Assembly: GCA_025594325.1 (NCBI GenBank)
Contig: JANHCV010000001.1
Location: 1-64,000 of the forward strand
Reading direction: 5' to 3'
Length of the DNA: 64,000 nucleotides
From: Blastocladiella emersonii ATCC 22665
Lineage: Eukaryota > Blastocladiomycota > Blastocladiomycetes > Blastocladiales > Blastocladiaceae
Of the stretch, positions 19,599-33,061 are shown in pieces (within the stretch, counting starts at the first letter, position 1; the number at the start of each line of letters is the position of its first letter). A program made the position numbers and the translations under genes. A model generated the notes under the pieces. The model worked only from the letters and a program-made list of their open reading frames with translations. It made no database searches and had not been told where the DNA came from.

Positions 19599-19959
19599 GC
19601 TGTTGCAACTCTCCTTTTGCTTTTGCGTCGCTCCGCCGCCATTTTGTAGCAGGGAGGGAAGGAGGGGGGGGGGTAGGCTGCAAGCGCTTGGTTGGGCAGG
19701 CAGACGTGCAAGACTTGGCCAATCCAAGATGCGTTCATGGTGAGCAAAGTAAGCCAACTGATCCTCTCTCATTCCCTTGGGGGGTGTATGTATGTATTTA
19801 TCTATCTGGCTATCTATGTGATGTGATGTGATGACGACGCATCACTGCTACAAGCATGCAAGCAAGCAAGCCCCCCCCCCCAGAGATGGCAGGCACCTGC
19901 ACCAGCCAGCACCAGCACCAGCACCAGCACCAGCAGCGGTGCAAAAGTTAACAAAAATC

Positions 19960-20031
19960 TGTCATCTCCCAGAATCGAACTGGGGTCGCCACGGCCACAA
20001 CGTGGAGTACTAACCACTATACTAAGATGAC
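19960..20031 (-). tRNA. tRNA-His(GTG), unit 3
   Basis: Same 72-nt gene as at 5218-5289. Confidence 0.96.
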
Positions 20032-20839
20032 TGTACGCGCAAGGGGAACCACAAGGGCCATATCCTTGCGCTTTCTCTCTTGCGTGCGTTGCGTCCTACA
20101 GGGACAGACAGGGACAGACAGGTGGTGAGAAAATGAGCGAGTGAGTGATTGAGTGATCGAGTGATCGAGTGATCGAGTGAGTGAGGGGGTGAGAACAAAA
20201 AAGAAAAAAGAACAGGAAAAGGAAAGGAGAGACAAGGAGAATAGATCAATGCAGCAGTGCGCGCATGGGGCAGGCAGCTGAGGGTGGTGGGAGTACTCAA
20301 GCCCCTGTCAGTTCATTGGCAGCCAATCAACCAGTCAAATTCTCTTTACATTGGTGGACATCCAGCACGTCAGTGATGTATTGGGGAAGGGGAAGAAGGG
20401 GGGGGGGGGTGGCAGGGCGTGCAAGGAGGAAGCATCAACTCAACTCAGCATAACCCGGCCTTGCTTACCTGCTTACCTGCTTGCCTGCTTACCTGCTTTG
20501 CTTACCTGCTTACCTGCTTGCCCGCTTGCCCGCTTGCCCGCTTGCCTGCTTGCCTGCTTGCCTGCTTGCCTGCTTGCCTGCTTGCCTGCTTGCCTGCTTG
20601 CCAATATTCGTTGACTGTTATCTGGCACAGCTCTTGTCTGCGTACCGATTTATTTTTTCGTCCTCTTTTTTACTTGAGTCTGTGTTCCTTTCTCTGTGGC
20701 ATACATAGCTGGGTCTGGGTTTTTCTGATCTGCGCAGCAACGCTTGTCATGATGGAGAGTTGGGCGTTGAGCAAGGCAAGCTGCCGTGAGGGGGAGGGCA
20801 CAAAACCGTTGTAAATGCCAAGTGAACGGCAAAATGTAG

Positions 20840-20911
20840 GGGCTCGTCCGGGGATTGAACCCGGGACCTCGCACACCCGAAGCGCGAATCATACCACTAG
20901 ACCAACGAGCC
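20840..20911 (-). tRNA. tRNA-Pro(CGG), unit 3
   Basis: Same 72-nt gene as at 6098-6169. Confidence 0.96.
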
Positions 20912-22163
20912 AAATGCAGCCCCCAACATTTCCAAAACCCAGATGTTGGCGCAGGCCATCCCACCCAAACCTCACTCCCCACTCCCCACCCTAACTCACT
21001 AACTAACTAACCAACTAACTAACTAACTAACGGACCAAGCAGCGGACTAATCAAGTAAATGCCTCGCTTACTAACCAACTTACTCACTAACTGACTAAAG
21101 TTGGGACTGACTTGACTCACCCTGAGCTGATGATGCTGACAACGCAGGTGGGCAGCCAGGTCAGACCACTGCCAAGCGCACTGAGCTTTTTGAGTATACA
21201 AACGCCAACCCGTCGCGCTTCCACGCCAAGCTGGAATTTGGTTGCCTCCTAGATCTTGATTGGAATTGCATTCATTGCCTTGACAAAAAAAATGCTCCCA
21301 CCCACCCACTCCCTGAACGCAAGCACCACCACCACAGTCTTGTTTTCCCCATGTGTGATGGTTTTCTGATCATCTTTTCTGGAAGCTAAATGTGCATTTT
21401 TGTAGCAGCTGGCTGGTTGCAGTGCAGGCTGCCTAAGAAGACACTTTCCATGACCAACAGCACATTCCACCAGATGTCCCTTGCCACCACACCTGTTGTG
21501 CAGGTTGGTTTGTTTGCTTGCTGTAATGCAAAGTAAGTATCTTGCTGAGTTGTCCTTGTCTCACACATGCCCTCCTACTATGCTACCAACTCAAAAGCAC
21601 ACTATCTTGTCCTAACTTGATTCTGTGCAGGGAGGGAAATGATCCCCCCCCCTTCCTCCTTCTCCCCTGTCGTCCCCTGTCAATAAAGAAGACAAAGAAA
21701 AATAGGGGAAAAAATGAACAATTGACAAGAACAATGCAATCCAGTAGAGCCTGATGCATCTCGCCCGCTTGCTGAGCATAGTCTCAAGCGACTTGGATCA
21801 AATCACAAGCGCTGCACATGGTTGCACTGTCTCCATGCTTCAGACAGCGCGTCATGTCAATGAAGAAACGAGCTCCCAAGGTCATACACAGCAGTCAGAC
21901 GGAGAGTGTAGCCAGCCTCTGCGGGTCAGCTGAAATTGTAACCCAACAACCAATCCCAGGGGTCAACAAGTTAGGGCATGAGTGGGTGAGTGGGTGAGTG
22001 GGTGAGTGGGTGGAGGAAGTGGAGGAAGTGGACAAGGAGGTGGAGACAAGCCCGTTTGTTGTTGGGGTGCACACGCAGCAGGGCAGGGCAGGGCAGGGCA
22101 GGGCAGGGCAGGGCAGGGCACGGCACGGGGGATGAGCAGGTGTAAAAAAGAAAAAAAGGCGAG

Positions 22164-22235
22164 TGAGGCGTGACTGACTCGAACAGCCAACCTTCTGATC
22201 TGGAGTCAGACGCGCTACCATTGCGCCAACGCCCC
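22164..22235 (-). tRNA. tRNA-Trp(CCA), unit 4
   Basis: Same 72-nt gene as at 44-115. Confidence 0.96.
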
Positions 22236-22681
22236 GCTGCTAAAATAGCAAGGATAGGGTCGCATCTATCCACTCATCCACTCACTCACTGACTACAGAC
22301 TTGTTCTGAACCAACCGTGGACCAATTTATTGGCCGCCTGACAAATTCATTGCTTTGATTGCGTTAATTGCTTTGGTTGGTTGGTTGGTAGGTTGGTTGG
22401 TTGGTTGATTGGTTGATTGCTTGATTAGTTGAACAATCAATTGATTGACTCTACTCTGCTTTGCTGACCTGAAGGGAGCAGGAGTTGTGAACAGGAGGAA
22501 CAGGAACAAAGAACGGAGGGGAGGGAGGGGAGGGGGGGTTGGGAGGCAAGGTTTTGTATAGTAGTGAGATCCAGTACTGGCTGCACTGCATGATCAAACA
22601 CTACACAGGCAGGGCAGGCTGGAGGGGCCTGGGGCCCAAAATGGATGGGAAATGGGAAGCAAAGAAAAAAAGGTTTGTTTG

Positions 22682-22754
22682 TGTCACCGCCCAGGATCGA
22701 ACTGGGGACCGCCTGTGTGTGAGACAGGCGTGATAACCACTACACCACGGTGAC
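22682..22754 (-). tRNA. tRNA-Val(CAC), unit 4
   Basis: Same 73-nt gene as at 562-634. Confidence 0.96.
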
Positions 22755-24253
22755 AGGCATAAACACAAACGCAAAGCTCCTACTGACCACACCACACCAC
22801 ACCACACCACACCACACCACACCACACCACACCACACCACACCAGCCATCCCACCATCCATCCCACTAACCCCTCTGTGTGTGCGTGCGCGCATTTGAAT
22901 GTGTGGTTGTGGCGTGCTACTTCTTTTGTACCATCCCCGCCCCCTCCCTCCGCCCCCCCCCGCCTCCCAATCTATTGACTATTGATTGATCTAATTGTAC
23001 TATGTTCCTTTGTTTTCATATTTGCTTTGCCTCTGTTTCCTCAGCTGCTCCAGACATGTGTGGCTTCCACACTACCCCATTGTCACAGTTTGGTGATCCA
23101 ACAATGGCTTGGGCTGGTGGCACAGGCTGGTGGCGCAGTCCCTCATATGCCAAGCGTTGCCCTCGCTCTCCCTCTCTCTTGTCATTCGTGTGATACAATC
23201 CTTGATTATCCGGCTAGTTATTCCTTGTGGCGCAAGACCATTCCCTCCCCCTTGGCACCTTACACCCATGTTGGGTGCAAGTGGTGGCCTCTTCTATTCC
23301 ACATTTGCTCTTTGTTTGTTGCCAGCACTGCCCACCCAGTGGGAGCAAGTTGGGTGGGCGCAGAGCCATCATGTGATTGAGCCAAGCTGATTGCATGCAT
23401 CATCATGCATGGGCCTCCATGTGGAGAGAAACACTAGGGCTTGCTTGGTTGCTTGCTTGATTGCTTACGCTGCACCACTCACATGGGTGGGTGGGTGGGG
23501 TTGATCAATAATGGAATAAGCAGAAGCAGACAAAGTATAGAAATGAAACAAAGAAGAAAGCTGAAAAAAAAAAGAGAAGAAGAAGAAAGAAATACACAAG
23601 GAGGAGGAGACAGGGATATCTGCAGCACAAAGGAGGAGGTGCAGAGGTGCAGAGGTGCAGAGGTGCAGAGGTGCAGAGGTGCAGAGGTGCAGAGGTGCAG
23701 AGGTGCAGAGGTGCAGAGGTGCAGAGGTGCAGAGGTGTGGAGGGCGTGCAAGTGACTGACTGACTGAGCGGCTCAGAGGCTGACAGACTGATGGATGCTG
23801 GCCAACTATCCTGGGCCTGACAGTGGCTGGGTATTGGTTTGGTCTGTCTCTCTATTGCCCTTGCCCTTGACCTTGGAATGTGTGTGTGCACCCTTGTGCG
23901 CTGCCAGCCTATCTGCCAGCTGTGGGTTCAGCTGAGCAGGGTTGGCATCAATCAATCCATCAAAGGATCTGTTTCACAAAGCTGTTGGTGGCAACATGGA
24001 AGGGGGTGTGTGGGGTGTGTGGGGTGTGTGGGTGGGGAGCAGAATGGGTTGCAGGGCAGCGAGCAAAGTAGGGAGGGGAGTACCAGGCAGGGCAACAACA
24101 ACACATGGGGGGTACGAATAAAAGGGAGAGGGGGAACCAACCTCACATCCGTGTTGATCGTTGGTGTTTATTGCTGTTTGCTGGCAGGAGATTGAAGGGT
24201 ATCAGGGTAGATATAGCGTTGAGCGGCCGAGCCATCATGAGCGATTCTCGTGT

Positions 24254-24335
24254 GACAACGTGTCCGAGCGGTTAAGGAGATAGACTCGAAATCTATTGGG
24301 CTCTGCCCGCACAGGTTCGAATCCTGTCGTTGTCG
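24254..24335 (+). tRNA. tRNA-Ser(CGA), unit 4
   Basis: Same 82-nt gene as at 2141-2222; it lies inside the interval where the class A to class B switch must have occurred. Confidence 0.96.
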
Positions 24336-24873
24336 TTTTCCTCTCCGTCTATTTTTTTGCGCATACCAAGACGAGCCAGGCACTGACTGAGTAAGCCCAT
24401 TAGCGCGTTTGCCATGTGTGCGCTCCCATGTTCAGGTAGTGAGAGGGTAAGCAGGCAGACAGGGGATGATGATGATGTATGGGGGTGGTTTGGGGATGTG
24501 GGGATGTGGGGATGTGGGGATGTGGGGATGTGGGGATGTGGGGATGTATGTTCTGCAGACCCATGACTGTGTTCTCAGTGCACACTAGCTAGCTCAAGTA
24601 GCAGGGCCTGCAGTAGTAGGTGAGAGATTTGAAAGCTTTCCAAGGAAGCGGGGAGTTGACTTGAAGTAGAGTGAAGGCCATAGGAGAGGAGAGGAGAGGA
24701 GAGGAGAGGAGAGGAGAGGAGAGGAGAGGAAACCATCCACAGAATAATAGAAGCCTATACATACACATGCAAGGCCGCTGCAAACAAACACAGGAGGACA
24801 GGAAGCAAAACGTGGACGGAAAAAGCAAGATGAGAACAGAGAAGCGTGGGGGAAGAAAAAGAAAAAATGACAA

Positions 24874-24945
24874 AGGTCCTACTGAGATTCGAACTCAGGT
24901 TACCAGATTCAGAGTCTGGTGTGATGACCGCTACACTATAGGACC
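24874..24945 (-). tRNA. tRNA-Gln(CTG), unit 4
   Basis: Same 72-nt gene as at 2761-2832, now flanked on both sides by class B bases (24831 and 24977). Confidence 0.96.
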
Positions 24946-25628
24946 TTGAATTCCATGGGAGGTTTGTGCTCTACTTGTGCATGCACCCAACGCACCCTTG
25001 CAACCAGCATCACCCCCAGCCCTCCCTTCCCTCTTTTTCCCTCCCTCCCTCCCTCCTGCCCCTTTCCATCCTCCTTCCCGCACCACCTTGCTTCCCTCAT
25101 CCCCCTGACCTGCTCAACAACCCTCCTCCCCACCTACCAGCCTACCTCCCTCTCTGCCTCCCTGCCTCCCTACTTGCATTGAGTGCCATGCATATGGCAA
25201 GACACCCCTTCTCCATTCCCCGCTACCCCATGCCACTCAACAACACCTGCATTCTCATCCATACATACACCCCTTGCCACCCACCCAGGTCCTGCTTGCT
25301 ACACAACCAAGCAAGGCTTGACCCATGTAAAACGCATGCGCGCGCGCGCGCTTCTGCCTGCCACCAAGCACGCCCCCATTGTGGCAAATTGTGCATAGCA
25401 CACAGAAAGAAAAAAAAAAAAGGTAGGTGCGAAAAGAGAATGAGGGAAGAGAATAATGATAGGACACATAAAAGACAAGAGAATACCAGGACAAGAACTA
25501 ACTAAGAGAGAGAGAAAACAAACACAAGAAATATACAACAAAGTGAACAGAAGGGCTTGTGAATGACAACTGAGAGAGAGGGAGAGAAAGCAAAGAAACA
25601 AAACGAAAAGAAAAAGAACAAATGAGGG

Positions 25629-25674
<46 letters not shown>

Positions 25675-26896
25675 AACAGCAAGAGAAGCAAAGGATGACA
25701 AGAAAGAAAACCATGAGTGAGTTACAAACAACCAGAGAATGGAAATGGAAATGCGAAGAAGATGAAGAAAAAAGAAAATGAAGGGAGAGGGAGAGAGAGA
25801 AAAATAGAAAAAGCTAGTCTTGGATGCTTAAATGTTAGGGAAATGTAAAAGGAGAAGCCCTCGCGGACCCCGCACTGCTGCTGCAATCCGAACCACTGGG
25901 ACAGGTGTGAACTCTGCACCCCCAGTCAGCATCATGCACACAGGCCAGGCAGGTCATCATCAACTTTGTCCGCTCCACTCACTCACCACACACTGTCTGT
26001 GCATTTGACCCAAGCAAAGGCCTTGGGTGAGCCACTCACTCAACCTTCCACATAACTGACTGTCCTTGTGGTGTTGCTATTCACACAACATACCCAAGCA
26101 TGCAAAGTGCCCAACGTGATGAACGTGCCCAATGCGCCAACGCACTGTTTTCTCTTACACTCTCTTCCCTTCCTCACTCCCACGCCCACACTGCCCACAC
26201 TGCCCACACTGCCCCCACATTGTCAATCTGAAGCCCCGCCCCCCTGGTGCATGCATTACACGTCATGTGGCACAGGTGTACAACAATTGGCCCCTGACAA
26301 CGTTCCAGTGGATGGTGCGTGATTGAAACGCACGTCACTGCCATAGAGGAGGACATGACAGTGGGCGCCTGCTGGCACTATAGCAGCTGCCCCCTCTCCC
26401 TGCCAACCAACCCACTCTCATGTTCCTGTCATGGGATGGATGCACCAATGCAGGCCATTGTGAATGGCCTGCCTGGTGGTTGGTTTACATGAGCTGAGAA
26501 TGGGGCCTCATTGGGCAAGCATGGGTTAGGGCTGCCTCAAGAGGTGGCGGCTCTTCTCAATTGGACAAGACATGGGGTTTGATTTGGCCATGCGCTGTCC
26601 AATGCAGACAAAACAAAGGCCCCCTGCATACCCTGCATATCTGCAGATATTGCATGCGTTAGGTGTTTTGCTTGAAGAAGGTGTTGCTGCTGCCTGTCCC
26701 CACCACCACCCCCTTCTGGCTTGTAGGATGCTGCTGGTTCCTAGCTTTGATGTTGTTTCTTTCTTTGTCTTTGTCTTTTTCTTTTTCTTTTTCTTTGTCT
26801 TTCTTTGTCTCTTATTTCTCTTTATATTTCAATTGTTGGGCCCCTCCCACAAGTGATCAAAGTAAACGTTGCACAACAGTTGGCGCTAGGATCTGC

Positions 26897-26968
26897 AGCG
26901 TCTTGGCGCAGAGGAAGCGCGCAGGGCTCATAACCCTGAGGTCGTAGGATCGAAACCTACAGACGCTA
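26897..26968 (+). tRNA. Initiator tRNA-Met(CAT), unit 4
   Basis: Same 72-nt initiator gene as at 4785-4856. Confidence 0.96.
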
Positions 26969-27329
26969 GCTGTTGCAACTCTCCTTTTGCTTTTGCGTCG
27001 CTCCGCCGCCATTTTGTAGCAGGGAGGGAAGGAGGGGGGGGGGTAGGCTGCAAGCGCTTGGTTGGGCAGGCAGACGTGCAAGACTTGGCCAATCCAAGAT
27101 GCGTTCATGGTGAGCAAAGTAAGCCAACTGATCCTCTCTCATTCCCTTGGGGGGTGTATGTATGTATTTATCTATCTGGCTATCTATGTGATGTGATGTG
27201 ATGACGACGCATCACTGCTACAAGCATGCAAGCAAGCAAGCCCCCCCCCCCAGAGATGGCAGGCACCTGCACCAGCCAGCACCAGCACCAGCACCAGCAC
27301 CAGCAGCGGTGCAAAAGTTAACAAAAATC

Positions 27330-27401
27330 TGTCATCTCCCAGAATCGAACTGGGGTCGCCACGGCCACAACGTGGAGTACTAACCACTATACTAAGATGA
27401 C
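27330..27401 (-). tRNA. tRNA-His(GTG), unit 4
   Basis: Same 72-nt gene as at 5218-5289. Confidence 0.96.
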
Positions 27402-28211
27402 TGTACGCGCAAGGGGAACCACAAGGGCCATATCCTTGCGCTTTCTCTCTTGCGTGCGTTGCGTCCTACAGGGACAGACAGGGACAGACAGGTGGTGAGA
27501 AAATGAGCGAGTGAGTGATTGAGTGATCGAGTGATCGAGTGATCGAGTGAGTGAGGGGGTGAGAACAAAAAAGAAAAAAGAACAGGAAAAGGAAAGGAGA
27601 GACAAGGAGAATAGATCAATGCAGCAGTGCGCGCATGGGGCAGGCAGCTGAGGGTGGTGGGAGTACTCAAGCCCCTGTCAGTTCATTGGCAGCCAATCAA
27701 CCAGTCAAATTCTCTTTACATTGGTGGACATCCAGCACGTCAGTGATGTATTGGGGAAGGGGAAGAAGGGGGGGGGGGGGGTGGCAGGGCGTGCAAGGAG
27801 GAAGCATCAACTCAACTCAGCATAACCCGGCCTTGCTTACCTGCTTACCTGCTTGCCTGCTTACCTGCTTTGCTTACCTGCTTACCTGCTTGCCTGCTTG
27901 CCCGCTTGCCCGCTTGCCTGCTTGCCTGCTTGCCTGCTTGCCTGCTTGCCTGCTTGCCTGCTTGCCTGCTTGCCAATATTCGTTGACTGTTATCTGGCAC
28001 AGCTCTTGTCTGCGTACCGATTTATTTTTTCGTCCTCTTTTTTACTTGAGTCTGTGTTCCTTTCTCTGTGGCATACATAGCTGGGTCTGGGTTTTTCTGA
28101 TCTGCGCAGCAACGCTTGTCATGATGGAGAGTTGGGCGTTGAGCAAGGCAAGCTGCCGTGAGGGGGAGGGCACAAAACCGTTGTAAATGCCAAGTGAACG
28201 GCAAAATGTAG

Positions 28212-28283
28212 GGGCTCGTCCGGGGATTGAACCCGGGACCTCGCACACCCGAAGCGCGAATCATACCACTAGACCAACGAGCC
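28212..28283 (-). tRNA. tRNA-Pro(CGG), unit 4
   Basis: Same 72-nt gene as at 6098-6169. Confidence 0.96.
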
Positions 28284-29535
28284 AAATGCAGCCCCCAACA
28301 TTTCCAAAACCCAGATGTTGGCGCAGGCCATCCCACCCAAACCTCACTCCCCACTCCCCACCCTAACTCACTAACTAACTAACCAACTAACTAACTAACT
28401 AACGGACCAAGCAGCGGACTAATCAAGTAAATGCCTCGCTTACTAACCAACTTACTCACTAACTGACTAAAGTTGGGACTGACTTGACTCACCCTGAGCT
28501 GATGATGCTGACAACGCAGGTGGGCAGCCAGGTCAGACCACTGCCAAGCGCACTGAGCTTTTTGAGTATACAAACGCCAACCCGTTGCGCTTCCACGCCA
28601 AGCTGGAATTTGGTTGCCTCCTAGATCTTGATTGGAATTGCATTCATTGCCTTGACGAAAAAAATGCTCCCACCCACCCACTCCCTGAACGCAAGCACCA
28701 CCACCACAGTCTTGTTTTCCCCATGTGTGATGGTTTTCTGATCATCTTTTCTGGAAGCTAAATGTGCATTTTTGTAGCAGCTGGCTGGTTGCAGTGCAGG
28801 CTGCCTAAGAAGACACTTTCCATGACCAACAGCACATTCCACCAGATGTCCCTTGCCACCACACCTGTTGTGCAGGTTGGTTTGTTTGCTTGCTGTAATG
28901 CAAAGTAAGTATCTTGCTGAGTTGTCCTTGTCTCACACATGCCCTCCTACTATGCTACCAACTCAAAAGCACACTATCTTGTCCTAACTTGATTCTGTGC
29001 AGGGAGGGAAATGATCCCCCCCCCTTCCTCCTTCTCCCCTGTCGTCCCCTGTCAATAAAGAAGACAAAGAAAAATAGGGGAAAAAATGAACAATTGACAA
29101 GAACAATGCAATCCAGTAGAGCCTGATGCATCTCGCCCGCTTGCTGAGCATAGTCTCAAGCGACTTGGATCAAATCACAAGCGCTGCACATGGTTGCACT
29201 GTCTCCATGCTTCAGACAGCGCGTCATGTCAATGAAGAAACGAGCTCCCAAGGTCATACACAGCAGTCAGACGGAGAGTGTAGCCAGCCTCTGCGGGTCA
29301 GCTGAAATTGTAACCCAACAACCAATCCCAGGGGTCAACAAGTTAGGGCATGAGTGGGTGAGTGGGTGAGTGGGTGAGTGGGTGGAGGAAGTGGAGGAAG
29401 TGGACAAGGAGGTGGAGACAAGCCCGTTTGTTGTTGGGGTGCACACGCAGCAGGGCAGGGCAGGGCAGGGCAGGGCAGGGCAGGGCAGGGCACGGCACGG
29501 GGGATGAGCAGGTGTAAAAAAGAAAAAAAGGCGAG

Positions 29536-29607
29536 TGAGGCGTGACTGACTCGAACAGCCAACCTTCTGATCTGGAGTCAGACGCGCTACCATTGCGCCA
29601 ACGCCCC
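29536..29607 (-). tRNA. tRNA-Trp(CCA), unit 5
   Basis: Same 72-nt gene as at 44-115. Confidence 0.96.
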
Positions 29608-30053
29608 GCTGCTAAAATAGCAAGGATAGGGTCGCATCTATCCACTCATCCACTCACTCACTGACTACAGACTTGTTCTGAACCAACCGTGGACCAATTT
29701 ATTGGCCGCCTGACAAATTCATTGCTTTGATTGCGTTAATTGCTTTGGTTGGTTGGTTGGTAGGTTGGTTGGTTGGTTGATTGGTTGATTGCTTGATTAG
29801 TTGAACAATCAATTGATTGACTCTACTCTGCTTTGCTGACCTGAAGGGAGCAGGAGTTGTGAACAGGAGGAACAGGAACAAAGAACGGAGGGGAGGGAGG
29901 GGAGGGGGGGTTGGGAGGCAAGGTTTTGTATAGTAGTGAGATCCAGTACTGGCTGCACTGCATGATCAAACACTACACAGGCAGGGCAGGCTGGAGGGGC
30001 CTGGGGCCCAAAATGGATGGGAAATGGGAAGCAAAGAAAAAAAGGTTTGTTTG

Positions 30054-30126
30054 TGTCACCGCCCAGGATCGAACTGGGGACCGCCTGTGTGTGAGACAGG
30101 CGTGATAACCACTACACCACGGTGAC
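30054..30126 (-). tRNA. tRNA-Val(CAC), unit 5
   Basis: Same 73-nt gene as at 562-634. Confidence 0.96.
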
Positions 30127-31639
30127 AGGCATAAACACAAACGCAAAGCTCCTACTGACCACACCACACCACACCACACCACACCACACCACACCACACC
30201 ACACCACACCACACCACACCAGCCATCCCACCATCCATCCCACTAACCCCTCTGTGTGTGCGTGCGCGCATTTGAATGTGTGGTTGTGGCGTGCTACTTC
30301 TTTTGTACCATCCCCGCCCCCTCCCTCCGCCCCCCCCCCGCCTCCCAATCTATTGACTATTGATTGATCTAATTGTACTATGTTCCTTTGTTTTCATATT
30401 TGCTTTGCCTCTGTTTCCTCAGCTGCTCCAGACATGTGTGGCTTCCACACTACCCCATTGTCACAGTTTGGTGATCCAACAATGGCTTGGGCTGGTGGCA
30501 CAGGCTGGTGGCGCAGTCCCTCATATGCCAAGCGTTGCCCTCGCTCTCCCTCTCTCTTGTCATTCGTGTGATACAATCCTTGATTATCCGGCTAGTTATT
30601 CCTTGTGGCGCAAGACCATTCCCTCCCCCTTGGCACCTTACACCCATGTTGGGTGCAAGTGGTGGCCTCTTCTATTCCACATTTGCTCTTTGTTTGTTGC
30701 CAGCACTGCCCACCCAGTGGGAGCAAGTTGGGTGGGCGCAGAGCCATCATGTGATTGAGCCAAGCTGATTGCATGCATCATCATGCATGGGCCTCCATGT
30801 GGAGAGAAACACTAGGGCTTGCTTGGTTGCTTGCTTGATTGCTTACGCTGCACCACTCACATGGGTGGGTGGGTGGGGTTGATCAATAATGGAATAAGCA
30901 GAAGCAGACAAAGTATAGAAATGAAACAAAGAAGAAAGCTGAAAAAAAAAAGAGAAGAAGAAGAAAGAAATACACAAGGAGGAGGAGACAGGGATATCTG
31001 CAGCACAAAGGAGGAGGTGCAGAGGTGCAGAGGTGCAGAGGTGCAGAGGTGCAGAGGTGCAGAGGTGCAGAGGTGCAGAGGTGCAGAGGTGCAGAGGTGC
31101 AGAGGTGCAGAGGTGTGGAGGTGTAGAGGGCGTGCAAGTGACTGACTGACTGAGCGGCTCAGAGGCTGACAGACTGATGGATGCTGGCCAACTATCCTGG
31201 GCCTGACAGTGGCTGGGTATTGGTTTGGTCTGTCTCTCTATTGCCCTTGCCCTTGACCTTGGAATGTGTGTGTGCACCCTTGTGCGCTGCCAGCCTATCT
31301 GCCAGCTGTGGGTTCAGCTGAGCAGGGTTGGCATCAATCAATCCATCAAAGGATCTGTTTCACAAAGCTGTTGGTGGCAACATGGAAGGGGGTGTGTGGG
31401 GTGTGTGGGGTGTGTGGGTGGGGAGCAGAATGGGTTGCAGGGCAGCGAGCAAAGTAGGGAGGGGAGTACCAGGCAGGGCAACAACAACACATGGGGGGTA
31501 CGAATAAAAGGGAGAGGGGGAACCAACCTCACATCCGTGTTGATCGTTGGTGTTTATTGCTGTTTGCTGGCAGGAGATTGAAGGGTATCAGGGTAGATAT
31601 AGCGTTGAGCGGCCGAGCCATCATGAGCGATTCTCGTGT

Positions 31640-31721
31640 GACAACGTGTCCGAGCGGTTAAGGAGATAGACTCGAAATCTATTGGGCTCTGCCCGCACAG
31701 GTTCGAATCCTGTCGTTGTCG
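31640..31721 (+). tRNA. tRNA-Ser(CGA), unit 5
   Basis: Same 82-nt gene as at 2141-2222. Confidence 0.96.
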
Positions 31722-32259
31722 TTTTCCTCTCCGTCTATTTTTTTGCGCATACCAAGACGAGCCAGGCACTGACTGAGTAAGCCCATTAGCGCGTTTGCCA
31801 TGTGTGCGCTCCCATGTTCAGGTAGTGAGAGGGTAAGCAGGCAGACAGGGGATGATGATGATGTATGGGGGTGGTTTGGGGATGTGGGGATGTGGGGATG
31901 TGGGGATGTGGGGATGTGGGGATGTGGGGATGTATGTTCTGCAGACCCATGACTGTGTTCTCAGTGCACACTAGCTAGCTCAAGTAGCAGGGCCTGCAGT
32001 AGTAGGTGAGAGATTTGAAAGCTTTCCAAGGAAGCGGGGAGTTGACTTGAAGTAGAGTGAAGGCCATAGGAGAGGAGAGGAGAGGAGAGGAGAGGAGAGG
32101 AGAGGAGAGGAGAGGAAACCATCCACAGAATAATAGAAGCCTATACATACACATGCAAGGCCGCTGCAAACAAACACAGGAGGACAGGAAGCAAAACGTG
32201 GACGGAAAAAGCAAGATGAGAACAGAGAAGCGTGGGGGAAGAAAAAGAAAAAATGACAA

Positions 32260-32331
32260 AGGTCCTACTGAGATTCGAACTCAGGTTACCAGATTCAGAG
32301 TCTGGTGTGATGACCGCTACACTATAGGACC
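32260..32331 (-). tRNA. tRNA-Gln(CTG), unit 5
   Basis: Same 72-nt gene as at 2761-2832. Confidence 0.96.
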
Positions 32332-33015
32332 TTGAATTCCATGGGAGGTTTGTGCTCTACTTGTGCATGCACCCAACGCACCCTTGCAACCAGCATCACC
32401 CCCAGCCCTCCCTTCCCTCTTTTTCCCTCCCTCCCTCCCTCCTGCCCCTTTCCATCCTCCTTCCCGCACCACCTTGCTTCCCTCATCCCCCTGACCTGCT
32501 CAACAACCCTCCTCCCCACCTACCAGCCTACCTCCCTCTCTGCCTCCCTGCCTCCCTACTTGCATTGAGTGCCATGCATATGGCAAGACACCCCTTCTCC
32601 ATTCCCCGCTACCCCATGCCACTCAACAACACCTGCATTCTCATCCATACATACACCCCTTGCCACCCACCCAGGTCCTGCTTGCTACACAACCAAGCAA
32701 GGCTTGACCCATGTAAAACGCATGCGCGCGCGCGCGCTTCTGCCTGCCACCAAGCACGCCCCCATTGTGGCAAATTGTGCATAGCACACAGAAAGAAAAA
32801 AAAAAAAAGGTAGGTGCGAAAAGAGAATGAGGGAAGAGAATAATGATAGGACACATAAAAGACAAGAGAATACCAGGACAAGAACTAACTAAGAGAGAGA
32901 GAAAACAAACACAAGAAATATACAACAAAGTGAACAGAAGGGCTTGTGAATGACAACTGAGAGAGAGGGAGAGAAAGCAAAGAAACAAAACGAAAAGAAA
33001 AAGAACAAATGAGGG

Positions 33016-33061
<46 letters not shown>

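Larger units (their letters stand above)
14750..22120. repeat. Array unit 3
   Basis: Complete unit, 7371 bp, class A. The 3' edge of its GAGGTGCA array (about 16360-16375) has a variant end shared only with unit 4. One GCTTGCCT copy carries a T-to-C change at about 20522. Confidence 0.97.
22121..29492. repeat. Array unit 4 (mosaic of two classes)
   Basis: Complete unit, 7372 bp. Its left part matches unit 3, including the variant end of the GAGGTGCA array near 23740. From 24831 onward it carries class B bases (T at 24831, G at 24977, T at 25036, T at 28586, G at 28657). The junction therefore lies between about 23.74 and 24.83 kb. The G-run near 27769 is two bases longer than in unit 1. Confidence 0.96.
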
